DNA of 64,000 bases from Microbulbifer litoralis (GTDB lineage: Bacteria; Pseudomonadota; Gammaproteobacteria; Pseudomonadales; Cellvibrionaceae): positions 349,144 through 413,143 of the forward strand of contig NZ_JALKCV010000003.1 of assembly GCF_023634065.1 (NCBI RefSeq), written 5' to 3'. Below the pieces are notes generated by a model, which saw only the letters and a program-made list of their open reading frames with translations, was not told the origin of the DNA and ran no database searches. Every line of letters begins with the position of its first letter. Position 1 is the first letter of the stretch. A program made the translations under genes and the position numbers. Shown piece after piece: positions 9,973-19,934 of the stretch.

Positions 9973-11277
9973 ATGAGCGGAGATGTGCGCGCACAGGCGG
10001 CGCGGGTACTGGGCGACCTGCTCCAGCAACGGGGTTCGCTGGCGCGGCTGCTGCCGCGCGCCGAACAGGGTGTCGACGAACGCGACCGCGGCCTGCTGCG
10101 GGAACTCTGCTACGGCGGCGCGCGCACCGCGCCGCGGCTGCAGCTGGTGGCCGGGAAGCTGCTGCGCAGGCCGCCGGCGGACAGCCGCGTGGAAGCACTG
10201 ATCCTGCTGGGCCTCTACCAGCTGGAGTACACCCGCATCCCCGACCACGCCGCCATCTCGGCCACGGTCAACGCGGCCCGCGCACTGGAACTGGACCGCG
10301 CCACCGGCCTGATCAACGGCGTGCTGCGCAATGCACAGCGCAACCGCGAGCAGTTGCAGCGCAAACTGTCCGGCAATCCCCAGTTCAGTTCCATGCACCC
10401 GGCCTGGCTGCAACAGCGCATCAAGTCGGCCTGGCCCGAGCGGGCCTCCGATATTTTCCGCGCCAACAACAGCAACCCGCCGATGACCCTGCGGGTCAAC
10501 GCCGCCAGGACTTCCCGTGACTCCTACCTGCAACTGCTGGCCGACGCCGGTATCGCCGCCGGCGCCTGCCGCGTGTCGCCGGTGGGTATCCAGCTGGCCG
10601 CGGCCTGCGCGGTGGGCGAGCTGCCGGGCTTTGCCGAGGGGCTGGTCAGTGTCCAGGACGAATCCGCGCAGCTGGCGGCACTGCTACTGGCGCCGCGTGC
10701 TGGCGAGCGGGTGCTGGACGCCTGCGCCGCGCCCGGCGGCAAGAGCTGCCACCTGCTGGAGCAGCAGCCGGATATCGCGCTCGGCGCACTGGATATAGAC
10801 GAAGACCGCCTCGAGCGGGTGGCGGAAAACCTGCACCGGACCGGCTTCGAGGCGGAGCTGATCTGCGCCGACGCCGCCGAGGTGGACGCCTGGTGGAACG
10901 GCGAGCCCTACGATCGCATCCTGCTGGATGCGCCCTGCTCCGCCACCGGCGTAATCCGCCGCAACCCGGATATCAAGCTGCTGCGGCGGGAATCGGATAT
11001 CGGCGAACTGGCGCAGCTGCAGGCTCGGATACTGCGCGCCCAGTGGCGCCTGCTGAAGCCCGGTGGCAGCCTGCTTTACGCCACCTGCTCCATACTGCCG
11101 GCGGAAAACACGGAGGTGGTGGCGCGTTTCGTTGCGGAGACCGGGGATGCGCGCGACAATACGCCGCAATTGCTGGGCGACGAACCCTGGGGGGAACCGC
11201 AGCAAGCGGGTATGCAGTTGTTTCCACACGGCGATGGTGGCGACGGTTTCTACTACGCTCTGTTGCAGAAGTCATAG
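9973..11277 (+). CDS. rsmB: 16S rRNA m5C967 methyltransferase
   Basis: 434 residues. The first 140 or so form a NusB-like RNA-binding domain; the rest is the SAM-dependent methyltransferase, with the SAM motif LDACAAPGGKS, the motif IV cysteine in DAPCSATGVIRRNPD and the catalytic cysteine in LLYATCSILPAEN. It starts four bases after fmt, so the two are co-transcribed. The stop TAG at 11275-11277 is also the first three bases of a GC-rich repeat arm. Confidence 0.97.
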   Translation: MSGDVRAQAARVLGDLLQQRGSLARLLPRAEQGVDERDRGLLRELCYGGARTAPRLQLVAGKLLRRPPADSRVEALILLGLYQLEYTRIPDHAAISATVNAARALELDRATGLINGVLRNAQRNREQLQRKLSGNPQFSSMHPAWLQQRIKSAWPERASDIFRANNSNPPMTLRVNAARTSRDSYLQLLADAGIAAGACRVSPVGIQLAAACAVGELPGFAEGLVSVQDESAQLAALLLAPRAGERVLDACAAPGGKSCHLLEQQPDIALGALDIDEDRLERVAENLHRTGFEAELICADAAEVDAWWNGEPYDRILLDAPCSATGVIRRNPDIKLLRRESDIGELAQLQARILRAQWRLLKPGGSLLYATCSILPAENTEVVARFVAETGDARDNTPQLLGDEPWGEPQQAGMQLFPHGDGGDGFYYALLQKS

Positions 11278-11294
11278 GGCGCGCCGTGCGCCCG
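11275..11294. repeat. single arm of the TAGGGYGCGCCGTGCGC repeat
   Basis: The 20 bases starting at the rsmB stop closely match the left arm of the inverted repeat at 12844-12895 (shared core GCGCCGTGCGC). A second small hairpin, CCGTGC-N7-GCACGG at 11352-11370, lies in the same 152-bp gap before trkA. Confidence 0.6.
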
Positions 11295-11429
11295 CCCATC
11301 TCAAATTCGCTCAACTTATGTATAGAAGGTGCGAGGCCACCAGGTGAGCGTCCGTGCGGGCAATGCACGGAGCCGTTGTCCGCCGCCGCGCACCCTGCGG
11401 CCAGAATAACAAGTCGGCTGTGATCGCTT

Positions 11430-12815
11430 ATGAAAATTGTCATTCTTGGTGCCGGCCAGGTGGGCGGATCGCTGGCGGAGAGCCTGGCCTCCGAGCGCAA
11501 CGATATCGTGCTGGTGGACAGCAACGAGAAAACCCTGCGCGAGCTGCGCGACCGCATCGATATCGGCGTGACCATCGGCCACGCCTCCCACCCGGACGTA
11601 CTGCTGGACGCCGGCATCGAGGATGCCGATATCCTGGTGGCGGTGACCAATAACGACGAAACCAACATGGCGGCCTGCCAGATCGCCCACTCGCTGTTTC
11701 GCGTACCCACCAAGATCGCCCGCATCCGCGCCGCCTCCTACCTCAAATACCCGCAGCTGTTCGATACCCAGGCCATTCCCATCGACGTGCTGATCAGCCC
11801 GGAGCAACTGGTCTCGGAATATATCGCGCGGCTGATGGAACACCCGGGCGCACTGCAGGTGCTGGACTTCGCCCACGGCCGCGTACAGTTGGTGGCGGTG
11901 CGCGCCGTCCAGGGCGGCCCGCTGGTAGGACACCAGTTGAGCTACCTGCGCCAGCATATGCCCAAGGTGGATACCCGCGTGGCGGCCATCTACCGGCGCA
12001 ACAGCCCCATCATTCCCCAGGGGGACACGGTCATCGAGGCCGGCGACGAGGTCTTCTTTATCGCCGCACGCGCCGATATCCGCGCGGTCATGAGTGAACT
12101 GCGACGCCTCGAGCAGGGCTACAAGCGCGTCACCATCGCCGGCGGCGGCAATATCGGCCTGCGGCTGGCGCGCAAGCTGGAACAGCGCTATTCGATCAAG
12201 ATCATCGAGCAGAGCCACGAGCGCTGTGTGTTCCTGTCGGAAGAACTGTCCAACAGTATCGTGCTGCACGGCAGTGCCTCGGACCAGGACCTGTTGCTGG
12301 AAGAAAATATCGAGGACACCGATGTCTTCCTGGCGCTGACCAACGACGACGAGGCCAATATCATGTCGTCGCTGCTGGCCAAGCGACTGGGCGCGCGCAA
12401 GGTGATGACGCTGATCAACAACCGCGCCTACGTGGACCTGGTACAGGGCGGCGAGATCGATATCGCCATATCGCCGCAACAGAACACCATCGGCAGCCTG
12501 CTGACCCACGTGCGCCGCGGCGATATGGTCAATGTGCACTCGCTGCGGCGCGGCGCGGCGGAAGCCATCGAAGTGATCGCCCACGGCGACAGCCGCACAT
12601 CGAAAGTGGTGGGCAGGAAGATCGAGGATATCGACCTGCCGGAGGGCGCCGCCATCGGCGCCATCGTGCGCGAGACCGACAGCGGCAGCCAGGTGCTGAT
12701 CGCCCACGACAATGTGGTGGTGGAGACCAACGATCATGTGATCGTCTTCCTGGTGGATCGGCGCCACACCCGGCATGTCGAGCAGCTGTTCCAGGTGGGC
12801 TTCAGTTTCTTTTAA
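11430..12815 (+). CDS. trkA: Trk system potassium uptake protein TrkA
   Basis: Cytoplasmic NAD(H)-binding regulatory subunit of the Trk potassium channel. The 461 residues hold two RCK-N/RCK-C repeats, each beginning with a dinucleotide-binding glycine loop: [13 protein letters not shown] at residue 4 and [13 protein letters not shown] near residue 236. The channel subunit gene trkH follows 104 bp downstream. The rsmB-trkA-trkH order is common in gammaproteobacteria. Confidence 0.97.
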   Translation: MKIVILGAGQVGGSLAESLASERNDIVLVDSNEKTLRELRDRIDIGVTIGHASHPDVLLDAGIEDADILVAVTNNDETNMAACQIAHSLFRVPTKIARIRAASYLKYPQLFDTQAIPIDVLISPEQLVSEYIARLMEHPGALQVLDFAHGRVQLVAVRAVQGGPLVGHQLSYLRQHMPKVDTRVAAIYRRNSPIIPQGDTVIEAGDEVFFIAARADIRAVMSELRRLEQGYKRVTIAGGGNIGLRLARKLEQRYSIKIIEQSHERCVFLSEELSNSIVLHGSASDQDLLLEENIEDTDVFLALTNDDEANIMSSLLAKRLGARKVMTLINNRAYVDLVQGGEIDIAISPQQNTIGSLLTHVRRGDMVNVHSLRRGAAEAIEVIAHGDSRTSKVVGRKIEDIDLPEGAAIGAIVRETDSGSQVLIAHDNVVVETNDHVIVFLVDRRHTRHVEQLFQVGFSFF

Positions 12816-12822
12816 GAGCGGG

Positions 12823-12843
12823 ACTCGGGACTCGGGACTCGGG
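12823..12843. repeat. three tandem ACTCGGG heptamers
   Basis: Three perfect copies of ACTCGGG starting seven bases after the trkA stop. This is the reverse complement of the CCCGAGT array at 7036, and in both cases the sense strand of the preceding gene reads GGGACTC repeats. Confidence 0.9.
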
Positions 12844-12895
12844 TAGGGTGCGCCGTGCGCACCGCCGGTATCAACGGTGCCCACGGCGCCCCCTA
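12844..12895. repeat. imperfect inverted repeat, REP-like
   Basis: Left arm 12844-12864 and right arm 12875-12895 are 21-base inverted copies with two mismatches (core GGGTGCGCCGTGCGCACC), separated by ten bases. It lies between trkA and trkH directly after the heptamer repeat. It has no T tract, so it is more like a mobile hairpin than a terminator. Confidence 0.8.
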
Positions 12896-12919
12896 CATTT
12901 GGATCAATGACAGGCTGAA

Positions 12920-14371
12920 ATGCGAATAGCGGTAATTGCGCGGGTTTTCGGAATTCTCCTGACGGTGTTCAGCCTCACGCTGTTGCCGCCGATCGCGGTG
13001 TCCCTGTGGTACGAGGACGGCTCCCACAGCGCCTTTACCGCCGCCTTTGTCATCACGCTGGTGACCGGCCTGTTCATGTGGCTGCCGGTACACGACCTGC
13101 GCCAGGAAATGCGCACCCGCGACGGCTTCGTGGTGACCTCCCTGTTCTGGCTGGTACTGGGCAGCTTCGGCGCCCTGCCGCTGATCATCAGCCCCCACCC
13201 GGCCCTGAGTATTACCGACGCCATCTTTGAATCCATCTCCGGACTCAGTACAACCGGCGCCACCACCATCACCGGCCTCGACAGCCTGCCGCCGGCGATC
13301 CTCTACTACCGCCAGCAGTTGCAGTGGTTCGGCGGTATCGGCGTGATCGTGATTGCACTGGCAGTACTGCCGATGCTGGGCATCGGCGGCATGCAGCTGT
13401 ACAAGGCGGAGATTCCCGGGCCGGTGAAGGACACCAAGCTGACGCCGCGCATCGCCGAGACCGCTCGCGCGCTGTTCGTGATCTACATCACCCTGACCGC
13501 GCTCTGCAGCCTGGGTTACTGGTGGGCCGGCATGACAGTGTTCGACGCTGTGGGTCACGCCTTCTCCACGGTCGCCAACGGCGGCTTCTCCACCCACGAC
13601 GCCAGCATGGGCTTCTACGCCAACAATCACGCGATCATGGTGATTTGCATCATTTTCATGCTGACAGCGGGGATCAACTTCGGCCTGCACTTCTTCGCCT
13701 TCCGCAATCGCACCCTGCGCCACTACTGGCGAGACTCCGAATTCCGTTTCTACGTGCTGATGACCATCGGCGCCTGCGTACTGATCGTCGGTTACCTGTG
13801 GGCCTCCGGTACCTTCTCACTGCGGGGCAGCCTGCTGCACGGTGTTTTCCAGGTTGTCTCCATCGGCACCACCGCCGGCTTCGGCTCCGAAAGCTTCTAC
13901 GCCTGGCCCGCGTTCCTGCCCTACATACTGATCATGATCGGCATCATGGGCGCCTGTGCCGGTTCCACCTCGGGCGGTATCAAGGCGGTGCGCGTGATGT
14001 TGATCATGAAATCCGGCCTGCGGGAGCTGAACCGGCTGGTCCATTCCAACGCGGTGGTGCCGATCAAGGTCAACCGGAAAATCGTGCCGGAGAGAGTCAC
14101 CGACGCCGTGTGGGGCTTTTTTGCCGTCTATATCCTGTCTTTCTTCGTACTGACGATCGTGGTCATGGCCACCGGCGAGAATTTCGAGACGTCTTTTTCC
14201 ACCGTTGCCTCTTGCCTGAGCAATATCGGCCCGGCCCTCGGTGAGGCCGCCGCGAATTACAGCTCGGTCAACGAGGTGGCCAAGTGGTTCCTGATCCTGG
14301 CCATGCTGATGGGCCGCCTGGAAATCTTCACCCTGCTGGTGCTGCTGACGCCCGCGTTCTGGCGTCATTAG
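12920..14371 (+). CDS. trkH: Trk potassium channel subunit TrkH/TrkG
   Basis: 483-residue inner-membrane protein. Two N-terminal helices precede four membrane-pore-membrane repeats, with filter-like segments such as SISGLSTTGATT (near residue 110), VANGGFSTHD, SIGTTAGFGS and SCLSNIGPALG, each with the conserved filter glycine. It follows trkA, its cytoplasmic regulator. Length and motifs are typical; the choice between the symbols trkH and trkG is not certain. Confidence 0.96.
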   Translation: MRIAVIARVFGILLTVFSLTLLPPIAVSLWYEDGSHSAFTAAFVITLVTGLFMWLPVHDLRQEMRTRDGFVVTSLFWLVLGSFGALPLIISPHPALSITDAIFESISGLSTTGATTITGLDSLPPAILYYRQQLQWFGGIGVIVIALAVLPMLGIGGMQLYKAEIPGPVKDTKLTPRIAETARALFVIYITLTALCSLGYWWAGMTVFDAVGHAFSTVANGGFSTHDASMGFYANNHAIMVICIIFMLTAGINFGLHFFAFRNRTLRHYWRDSEFRFYVLMTIGACVLIVGYLWASGTFSLRGSLLHGVFQVVSIGTTAGFGSESFYAWPAFLPYILIMIGIMGACAGSTSGGIKAVRVMLIMKSGLRELNRLVHSNAVVPIKVNRKIVPERVTDAVWGFFAVYILSFFVLTIVVMATGENFETSFSTVASCLSNIGPALGEAAANYSSVNEVAKWFLILAMLMGRLEIFTLLVLLTPAFWRH

Positions 14372-14467
14372 TCGGCCACAATCGGTACTCTTGTGCGATA
14401 GTCAAATTTGTAAGTTTCTGCCACAGTAGCGGACTACAGGAAGTAGTCATAATAAGAAACCGGCAGC

Positions 14468-15517
14468 ATGAGCAGAAACACCAGCGAACTCCTCGACCAG
14501 TTGAAAATTGACCGGGAGGCGAGAACCGATTCGCGCACACCGACCAGAGGCCTCCTGATCGCCGCTGCCATCAGCGCCGCCACCGGCATACTGATCGGGG
14601 CCGTGGCAATGGCGCAGTTTGCCGCGGATCCTGCAGCGGAACCCGCGCCGGCAACCGCGCCACCAGCCACCGCTTCCGAGACATCCGCACCGGCCCGACC
14701 CGCGCCTCTCCCCGCTGCCGAAGTCCGCGAAACCGTACTCAACGCCTCCGGTTATATCACCGCCCGCCGCATGGCCACCGTATCGGCGGAAGTCATGGGG
14801 CTGATCGTCGGCGTCGATGTCGAGGAAGGCATGCGCGTCGACGAAGGCCAGGTACTGGCGCGACTGGATGCCGCCAAGGCGCGGGTGGCACTGGACCTGG
14901 CCGCGGCGCGGGTGCAGGTGCTGCAGGCCCGCATCGCCAGTATCGAAGCCAACCTGGCCGAGGCACGCCGCCAGCGGGTCCGCTACGCCGGACTGATGGA
15001 CAAGAACTATTCCAGCCGCGCCCAACTGACCCAGAGCGAAGCCAGTGTCGAGAGCCTGGTTGCGGAACTGGCCAGCGCGCGCGCCGATATCCGCGTGGCG
15101 GAACTGGAAGTGCAGCGCCAGCGCGAACAGCTGGATGACTACACCATTCGCGCGCCCTTCACCGGTGTGGTTACACAGAAAAATGCACAGCCCGGCGAAA
15201 TCGTCGCCCCCAGCTCCGCCGGCGGCGGTTTTACTCGCACCGGTATCTGCACCATCGTCGATATGGATTCACTGGAAATCGAGGTGGATGTCAACGAGGC
15301 ATTTATCGGCCGCGTGCGCGAGGGGCAGAAAGTGAGCGCAACCCTGGATGCCTATCCGGATTGGGAAATCCCGGCCACCGTGGTTGCGATCATTCCCACC
15401 GCCGACCGCGCCAAGGCGACAGTGCAGGTGCGCGTCGGTATCGACAGAAAGGATCCGCGCATCCTGCCGGATATGGGCGTCAAGGTAGCCTTCCTGGCGG
15501 AGGGGCAATCTTCGTAG
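14468..15517 (+). CDS. HlyD-family periplasmic adaptor of ABC exporter
   Basis: 349 residues. One N-terminal membrane helix (about 27-47) is followed by a Pro/Ala-rich linker, a lipoyl/barrel-sandwich half (ASGYITARR ... GMRVDEGQVLARLD), a long coiled coil (about 140-215) and the second half (IRAPFTGVVTQKNAQPGEIV). This is a MacA/HlyD-type membrane-fusion protein that links an inner-membrane ABC transporter to the periplasm. The ATPase and two permeases follow directly. The substrate cannot be read from sequence; MacAB-like or DevBCA-like lipid or peptide export are possibilities. Confidence 0.9.
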   Translation: MSRNTSELLDQLKIDREARTDSRTPTRGLLIAAAISAATGILIGAVAMAQFAADPAAEPAPATAPPATASETSAPARPAPLPAAEVRETVLNASGYITARRMATVSAEVMGLIVGVDVEEGMRVDEGQVLARLDAAKARVALDLAAARVQVLQARIASIEANLAEARRQRVRYAGLMDKNYSSRAQLTQSEASVESLVAELASARADIRVAELEVQRQREQLDDYTIRAPFTGVVTQKNAQPGEIVAPSSAGGGFTRTGICTIVDMDSLEIEVDVNEAFIGRVREGQKVSATLDAYPDWEIPATVVAIIPTADRAKATVQVRVGIDRKDPRILPDMGVKVAFLAEGQSS

Positions 15518-15569
15518 CCGGAGAGCCCGATCGAAAAATAACGTTACAAACAAGCGGAGGGATTTGGCG

Positions 15570-16265
15570 ATGTCAGAGGATGTACTGTTTCAACTCAACG
15601 GTGTCAGCAAACATTTCGTGCGCGGCAAGGAAGAGATTTCCATTTTTGACAACCTGGACATGTCCATCGAACGCGGCGACTTCCTCGCCATCATGGGTCC
15701 GTCCGGTTCCGGCAAGACCACGCTGCTGAATATGCTCGGCGGCGTCGACCAGCCCAGCGGCGGCGAGATCCATTTCGACGGCAGCCGCGTCGACAATCTC
15801 AGGGAAAGCGAACTCACCCGCTGGCGCGCGCACAATATCGGTTTCATTTTCCAGTTCTACAACCTGATGCCGATGCTCAATGCGGCGCGCAACGTGGAAC
15901 TGCCACTGCTGCTGACAAAGCTCTCCAGGGCACAGCGCAGGGTCAGCGTGGAGACCGCGCTGGCCCTGGTGGGCCTGAACGACCGCGCCCGGCACATGCC
16001 CAACCAGCTGTCCGGCGGACAGCAGCAACGCGTCGCCATCGCCCGCGCCATCGTCTCCGATCCCAACCTGATTCTGTGCGACGAGCCCACCGGCGACCTG
16101 GACCGCAAGACCGCCGACGAAATCCTCGAGATGCTGCAATTGCTGAATCGCGAGCACGGCAAGACCATTGTCATGGTGACCCACGACCCGGAGGCGGCGC
16201 GCTACGCGAAGCGGACGGTACACCTGGACAAAGGCCGGTTCGAACAGAGGGAAGTGGCGGCATGA
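15570..16265 (+). CDS. ABC transporter ATP-binding protein (LolD/MacB type)
   Basis: 231 residues with Walker [14 protein letters not shown]-loop [10 protein letters not shown], signature LSGGQQQR, Walker [13 protein letters not shown] and switch histidine VTHD. The pattern matches the LolD/MacB subfamily that drives mechanotransmission rather than import. I chose the ATG at 15570 because CGGAGG lies nine bases upstream; a TTG at 15564 is too close to that site. The stop overlaps the next permease start by four bases (ATGA). Confidence 0.93.
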   Translation: MSEDVLFQLNGVSKHFVRGKEEISIFDNLDMSIERGDFLAIMGPSGSGKTTLLNMLGGVDQPSGGEIHFDGSRVDNLRESELTRWRAHNIGFIFQFYNLMPMLNAARNVELPLLLTKLSRAQRRVSVETALALVGLNDRARHMPNQLSGGQQQRVAIARAIVSDPNLILCDEPTGDLDRKTADEILEMLQLLNREHGKTIVMVTHDPEAARYAKRTVHLDKGRFEQREVAA

Positions 16266-17419
16266 CTGATTTCTACCTGATCGTCAAGAACATGACGCGC
16301 AAGCCACTGCGGCTTTTCCTGACCTGCTTTGCAATTTTTATCGCCTTCCTGATATTCGGCGCGGTAACGACGCTGAAAGGCGCACTGGATTCCGGCATCG
16401 ACCTGGCCGCCGACGACCGGCTGGTGGTGGTGAACCGCATCAATTTCACCAATCCACTGCCGATTTCCTACTACCGCAAGGTGGCGGCCATGGAGGGCGT
16501 GCGCAACGTGACTCACATGAACTGGTTCGGCGGCTACTACCAGGATCCGACCCAGCAGCTGGTGACCATGGCGGTGGAGCCGGAATCCTACCTACGGGTT
16601 TATGATGAGGTGGTGATAGAACCGGAACAGCGCAGCGCCTGGCTGCAGGATCGCCAGGGCGCATTGATCGGTGAAAAACTGGCGAAAATCCACGGCTGGA
16701 AGATCGGCGACCGCATACCGATCTCGTCCAGTATTTTCTCCCACCGGGACGGCGGCCACACCTGGGATTTCGTCGTCTCCGGAATCTTTACCGGCGAGAA
16801 TGAGCAGTACGATACCGGCTACCTGGTATTTCACTACAAATACTTTATGGAGACACAGACCTTCGGCGGCGACACCATCGGCTGGCTGACGCTGACCACC
16901 GAGGACCCGTCGCTGAACGAAGCCGTCGCCAAGCGCATCGACGAGTCGTTTGCCAACTCCCAGTACGAAACCGATACCAGTACCGAAAAGGCTTTCAATA
17001 AAGCGTTTATCGAACAGATCGGCAATATCGGCCTGATCATTTTCGGGGTCGTGTTCATGGCCTTTTTCACCATCCTGGTGGTGGTCGGCAACACCATGGC
17101 GCTGGCAATCCGGGAACGCACCGGCGAAATTGCGGTACTGAAAACCCTCGGCTTTTCCAGCGCGCGGATTTTCCGCATGGTGCTGTCCGAATCGCTGCTG
17201 GTGGCGCTGATCGGCGGCCTCGCCGGTCTGGCCGCCGCCTGGTTCCTGATCGAGGGCGCCAAGGCGGCGATGGCGCGCTTCCTGCCCAACCTGGTCATGG
17301 GCGGCGATACCGTGCTGCAGGCAATCGGCTTCATGCTGCTGCTGGGCCTGATCACCGGTCTGCTGCCGGCGATCAATGCGCTGCGCCTGAACATCGTCAC
17401 CGCATTCAACAGGGGATAA
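16262..17419 (+). CDS. ABC transporter permease, FtsX/MacB type (first)
   Basis: 385 residues. One N-terminal transmembrane helix (LFLTCFAIFIAFLIFGAV), a large periplasmic MacB-PCD-like domain (about 45-255) and three C-terminal helices with the FtsX-type segment GEIAVLKTLGFSSARIF. The ATG at 16262 overlaps the ATPase stop, so the pair is translationally coupled. The second permease starts four bases after its stop. Two non-identical permeases probably form a heterodimer. Confidence 0.92.
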   Translation: MTDFYLIVKNMTRKPLRLFLTCFAIFIAFLIFGAVTTLKGALDSGIDLAADDRLVVVNRINFTNPLPISYYRKVAAMEGVRNVTHMNWFGGYYQDPTQQLVTMAVEPESYLRVYDEVVIEPEQRSAWLQDRQGALIGEKLAKIHGWKIGDRIPISSSIFSHRDGGHTWDFVVSGIFTGENEQYDTGYLVFHYKYFMETQTFGGDTIGWLTLTTEDPSLNEAVAKRIDESFANSQYETDTSTEKAFNKAFIEQIGNIGLIIFGVVFMAFFTILVVVGNTMALAIRERTGEIAVLKTLGFSSARIFRMVLSESLLVALIGGLAGLAAAWFLIEGAKAAMARFLPNLVMGGDTVLQAIGFMLLLGLITGLLPAINALRLNIVTAFNRG

Positions 17420-17423
17420 AGCG

Positions 17424-18611
17424 ATGGGCTCTCTATTTTCTCAGATCGCCACGGTCACGGTAATGAATGTCCGCAGCCTGCCGCGGCGCCTGTGGATGTC
17501 GCTGGCAATGGTGCTGGCATCGGCGGTGGTCGTGGCCATCCTGCTCGCTTTCCTGGCCATGGCCAGGGGCTTCGAACGCACCATGGACGGCGCCGGCTCA
17601 GAGGGCACCGCCATCCTGATGCGCGAGGGCGCGGCCTCGGAAATCAACAGCGTCATCTCGCGCGAACAGGTGAACCTGGTGGAGGCGTCGCCGGGTATCG
17701 CCCGCGATGCGGAGGGGCCGCTGGTGTCGCCGGAACTCTACGTGATTGTCGACGGCATCAAGAAATCCACCGACAGCGAGGCCAATATCGCCCTGCGCGG
17801 CCTGAATGCGCGCGGCATGGCGATGCGCGAAAACATGCAGCTGCTGGAGGGCCGCCTGTTTACCCCCGGCACCAACGAGATGATCGTCGGCGCCGGCGTG
17901 CTGCGCGAGTTCGACGGCTTCGCGGTCGGCGACGAGGTGCGTTTCGGCAAGAACGTGTGGCGCGTGGTGGGCGTCTTCAGTACCAGCGGCAGCGCCTTCG
18001 AAAGCGAACTGTGGGCGGATGTCAAGGTGATCCAGAGCCTCTACGACCGCGGCAGCAGTGTGCAGACGGTGCGAGCAAAACTGGAGAACCCCGGCGACCT
18101 GGCGCCACTGGAAAAAACCATCGAGCAGGAACCGCGCCTGAACCTGGAAGTGCAGACGGAACAGGCCTACTTCGCCGGGCAGGGCAAGCAGTTGCAGTAC
18201 ATGGCGATCTTCGGCCGTGTCATCAGCTTCGTAATGGCGCTGGGGGCACTGGCCGGGGCCCTGAATACCATGTACACCTCGGTGGCGGACCGGGCGCGGG
18301 AAATCGCCACGCTGCGCGCCCTGGGCTTCAGCAGTTTCTCCGCCTTCTGCGGCACCCTCGCCGAGGCGCTGGTGCTGGCGATTGCCGGCGGGCTGCTCGG
18401 CTCGCTAGCGGCGTTCCTGTTTTTCGACGGGCTCAACGCCTCCACTTTCGGCGGCAGTTTCACCCAGGTGGTCTTCCGCTTCGAGATGTCGCCGGACCTG
18501 CTTTTGCAGGGCGCCTGGCTGGCGCTGGTGATCGGCTTTGTCAGCGGCTTCTTCCCCGCCTGGCGCGCCGCGCGGCTGCCGGTGATCGTCGCCTTCCGCA
18601 ACGCCGCCTGA
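17424..18611 (+). CDS. ABC transporter permease, FtsX/MacB type (second)
   Basis: 395 residues with the same plan as its neighbour: an N-terminal helix (LAMVLASAVVVAILLAFLAMA), a periplasmic domain and three C-terminal helices around REIATLRALGFSSFSAF. It is the last transporter gene of the four-gene exporter cluster (14468-18611). The sequences of the two permeases differ clearly, so they are not a recent duplication. Confidence 0.92.
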   Translation: MGSLFSQIATVTVMNVRSLPRRLWMSLAMVLASAVVVAILLAFLAMARGFERTMDGAGSEGTAILMREGAASEINSVISREQVNLVEASPGIARDAEGPLVSPELYVIVDGIKKSTDSEANIALRGLNARGMAMRENMQLLEGRLFTPGTNEMIVGAGVLREFDGFAVGDEVRFGKNVWRVVGVFSTSGSAFESELWADVKVIQSLYDRGSSVQTVRAKLENPGDLAPLEKTIEQEPRLNLEVQTEQAYFAGQGKQLQYMAIFGRVISFVMALGALAGALNTMYTSVADRAREIATLRALGFSSFSAFCGTLAEALVLAIAGGLLGSLAAFLFFDGLNASTFGGSFTQVVFRFEMSPDLLLQGAWLALVIGFVSGFFPAWRAARLPVIVAFRNAA

Positions 18612-18633
18612 AACCGCTACAGGAAACCGTTCC

Positions 18634-19275
18634 ATGACCGGACAACTGACACTCTACGGCGCCAGGGGCGGCGGCTCCGCCATTATCGAGGCGCTCTTCG
18701 CACTGGCGGGTATCGAATACCAGGTCCGCTATTTCTCCTGGGAGGATCTGCCGGACAGCGAGCTGCTGGCAATCAACCCGCAGGGGGAGATCCCCGCGCT
18801 GCGCCTCGAAAACGGCGAGATACTGACCGAGACCGCGGCCATTGCACTGTGGATTGGCGACCACTTCCCCGAGTCGGGCCTGGTACCGCCGGCCGGCGAC
18901 CCGTGCCGCAACCGGTTCCTGCACCGCCTGATCTGGCTGGTGGCGGCCGTCTATCCCACCTTTACGTTCAGCGATCACCCGCGCCGCTTTATCCCCGGTG
19001 ACGACGGGGCGCAGGCGCTGTACGAGTCCACCGAGCGGCGCCGCCAGCAGTTGTGGCGCCAGTTCGAGGCGGAGCTGGATGCCCCCTGGGCCTGTGGCGA
19101 AGAGATGACTGCGGTCGACGTGTTCATCGCCGTGATGAGCTGCTGGCGACCGCGGCGGGCGTGGTTTGCGCAGGAGTGCCCGAAACTGTTCGCCATCGCC
19201 CGGCAGGTGGACAAGTTGACGCCGCTGCACCGGGTCTGGCGCGACAACGAGCTGGCGGGCGAAGCGGGGATCTGA
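18634..19275 (+). CDS. glutathione S-transferase family protein
   Basis: 213 residues. N-terminal thioredoxin-like domain (LTLYGARGGGSAIIEALF, then NPQGEIPALRLENGEILTE, where the cis-proline and glutathione-binding ES/ET turn are seen) and a C-terminal helical domain. The usual catalytic Ser/Tyr/Cys of the first loop is not obvious, since the loop reads ARGGGSA; the serine there may serve. It lies 22 bp after the exporter operon and may be co-transcribed. Substrate unknown. Confidence 0.85.
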   Translation: MTGQLTLYGARGGGSAIIEALFALAGIEYQVRYFSWEDLPDSELLAINPQGEIPALRLENGEILTETAAIALWIGDHFPESGLVPPAGDPCRNRFLHRLIWLVAAVYPTFTFSDHPRRFIPGDDGAQALYESTERRRQQLWRQFEAELDAPWACGEEMTAVDVFIAVMSCWRPRRAWFAQECPKLFAIARQVDKLTPLHRVWRDNELAGEAGI

Positions 19276-19278
19276 GCC

Positions 19279-19890
19279 CTATCCGAAGGTGTCATGGCGG
19301 CCGCGCAGGATCATCCAGTAGCGCGGCAGAAAGATCGCCAGGACCCAGGCTTCCAGTGCGCAGCCCACCAGGCTGAAGACCTTGATGGCGTTGCTCACCA
19401 GGCGCGCAAGTTCGGAAGTTTCCGACAGCCAGTTGATGGCCACCAGCTGCAGAAAACCTGTCCCCAGCACCAGGAAGGCGACAGCGGTCGCCGCCTTCGG
19501 CAGCAGCCGCGGCGCCACCTTGAACGGGATCTTTTTCCAGCCGATCAATACCGCGATCACGGACAGCTGCGCGCTGTACCGCAGCAGCACCAGCGCCGCG
19601 TAGAGCGGCACCTGGGTCTCGTTGAACCACAGCAGCGCCATCAGTGACAGCACGAACAGCTTGTCCGCCAGCAGGTCCAGCAGCGCACCGACATGGGTGC
19701 GCCAGTTGAAGGCCCGCGCCAGGCGACCGTCGAGGAAATCCGTCAGGGCGCCGGCAACGAACGCCGCAAAGGCAAACAGCGGATAGCTATTCCATGTGAA
19801 CCAGGCAATCACGGGGATCAGCGCGATGCGCAGCGCGGAGAGGAAATTCGGCAGGTGTCGCCAGTAACTGCGGTCTATATCTTGCGCCAA
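19279..19890 (-). CDS. CDP-alcohol phosphatidyltransferase family protein
   Basis: 203-residue membrane protein with the family signature DG-x2-AR-x8-G-x3-D-x3-D, seen as DFLDGRLARAFNWRTHVGALLD and then LLAD. It transfers a phosphatidyl group from CDP-diacylglycerol to an alcohol. Several hydrophobic helices surround the motif. It resembles PgsA-type phosphatidylglycerophosphate synthases but the acceptor cannot be fixed from sequence. It converges on the GST gene with a 3-bp gap, and the acyltransferase gene lies upstream on the same strand. Confidence 0.88.
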   Translation of the reverse strand: MAQDIDRSYWRHLPNFLSALRIALIPVIAWFTWNSYPLFAFAAFVAGALTDFLDGRLARAFNWRTHVGALLDLLADKLFVLSLMALLWFNETQVPLYAALVLLRYSAQLSVIAVLIGWKKIPFKVAPRLLPKAATAVAFLVLGTGFLQLVAINWLSETSELARLVSNAIKVFSLVGCALEAWVLAIFLPRYWMILRGRHDTFG

Positions 19891-19934
19891 AATAACTCAG
19901 CCGTGCGAAATTCAGCCACTGTCGCCAAGTATAG

